Source of the DNA: Maritimibacter sp.
Lineage (GTDB): Bacteria > Pseudomonadota > Alphaproteobacteria > Rhodobacterales > Rhodobacteraceae
Direction: 5' to 3'
Assembly: GCA_002701395.1 (NCBI GenBank)
Contig: NZVC01000027.1
Coordinates: forward strand, 1-64,000
Length of the DNA: 64,000 nucleotides
Of this stretch, positions 63,567-64,000 are shown one piece after another (position 1 is the first letter of the stretch; every line of letters starts with the position of its first letter). The notes beneath the pieces were generated by a model that was given only the letters and a program-made list of their open reading frames with translations, had not been told where the DNA came from and did no database searches. The position numbers and the translations under genes are program-made.

Positions 63567-64000
63567 CAGCGGCGTCCTTTCAGGGCAAGCAACAGGGCGG
63601 GCAGGAACAGAAGGTCGGCCAACAGCGCGAAGCCCACGACGAAGACCGTCAGCGCGCCGATGTGGCGGTTGATGACGAAGCCCGACAGCATCATCACCGC
63701 GAACCCCGCCATCAGCGCCAGCGAGGTGATCACGATGGCCGCGCCCACGACAGAAAACGTGTCGCGCAGCGCCGCCTCGGCCACGCGCCCGGCGCGGCGG
63801 CGGCGCAGGTAGTGCATCAGGAAATGCACCGTATCGTCCACGACGATGCCGAAGGTCATGGTCGTCACCACGGTCGATCCAAGGTTCACGTCCCTAAAGG
63901 TATAGCCCCAAAGCCCGAAGGCCAGCACGGCGGGCACAAGGTTGGGCACAAGGCTGATCGCGCCGTAGGTGAAACTGCGCAGGGTCAGCACCATGATCCC
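63566..64000 (-). CDS. MMPL/RND family transporter, C-terminal part
   Basis: Continues beyond the window. The visible 145 residues hold the last membrane domain with VPNLVPAVLAFGLWGY, the charged GIVVDDTVHFLMHYLRRR signature of MMPL/HpnN-like exporters, and two final helices ending LKGRR. Part of a three-gene set with a LolA-like protein and an outer-membrane barrel; substrate is probably hydrophobic (hopanoid, lipid or similar), by family only. Confidence 0.85.
   Translation of the reverse strand, partial: GIMVLTLRSFTYGAISLVPNLVPAVLAFGLWGYTFRDVNLGSTVVTTMTFGIVVDDTVHFLMHYLRRRRAGRVAEAALRDTFSVVGAAIVITSLALMAGFAVMMLSGFVINRHIGALTVFVVGFALLADLLFLPALLLALKGRR

Overview
The window is high-GC DNA from an alphaproteobacterium, most likely a marine Rhodobacteraceae (Roseobacter-type) member. 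Grounds: a VPLPA-CTERM protein, a free-standing Hint-domain protein, MmcB, small DUF6324-like and IGHNGGP-starting proteins, a RibBX-type riboflavin enzyme, and a tRNA-His with A73 and no encoded G-1. Nothing looks like rRNA, an insertion sequence or a CRISPR array.

Layout. 1-1483: visibly more AT-rich remnant of a TrlF/SMC-like ATPase gene, probably the edge of an island. 1782-3167: siroheme synthase. 3459-13182: MLE-superfamily racemase, RpiR regulator, a complete oligopeptide-type ABC importer, an uncharacterised protein and an M20 deacylase; together they look like uptake and use of peptides or N-acyl amino acids. 13255-17402: lone CheB domain, YeiH-type transporter and a dehydroshikimate dehydratase that makes protocatechuate. 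17393-23286: housekeeping and unknown genes around tRNA-His, including mmcB, a coiled-coil membrane protein plus ClpP-like protease pair, and hdeD. 23532-27485: nusB-ribH-ribBX, and ribE-HIT-unknown. 27663-32291: capsule genes kpsS, a Wza-like lipoprotein and kpsC.

32395-49301 is the aromatic region. PobA (4-hydroxybenzoate to protocatechuate) and the dehydroshikimate dehydratase feed protocatechuate into a full 4,5-(meta)-cleavage pathway: LigAB (two distinct pairs), LigC, LigI, GalD, GalB and LigK, ending in pyruvate plus oxaloacetate. An AraC regulator lies divergent to pobA, and a LysR-like regulator with two tandem helix-turn-helix domains lies between the galB-ligK-galD-ligI block and ligA2-ligB2-ligC. 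A perfect FNR-type palindrome lies upstream of the first ligAB pair, and TTCGAA motifs cluster upstream of galB.

49673-50272: VPLPA-CTERM surface protein. 50366-57377: second peptide-type ABC importer in which permease and ATPase are fused into one protein, with a FadR-type regulator and a divergent DUF1028 protein. 57355-61265: ackA, pta and xsc, which turn sulfoacetaldehyde into sulfite, acetyl phosphate and acetyl-CoA or ATP. 61339-64000: outer-membrane protein, LolA-like protein and the end of an MMPL/RND transporter, cut by the window edge.

Most gene starts were chosen from ribosome-binding sites, overlaps with the preceding stop, and family N-termini; several long open frames begin in non-coding sequence upstream of the real start.
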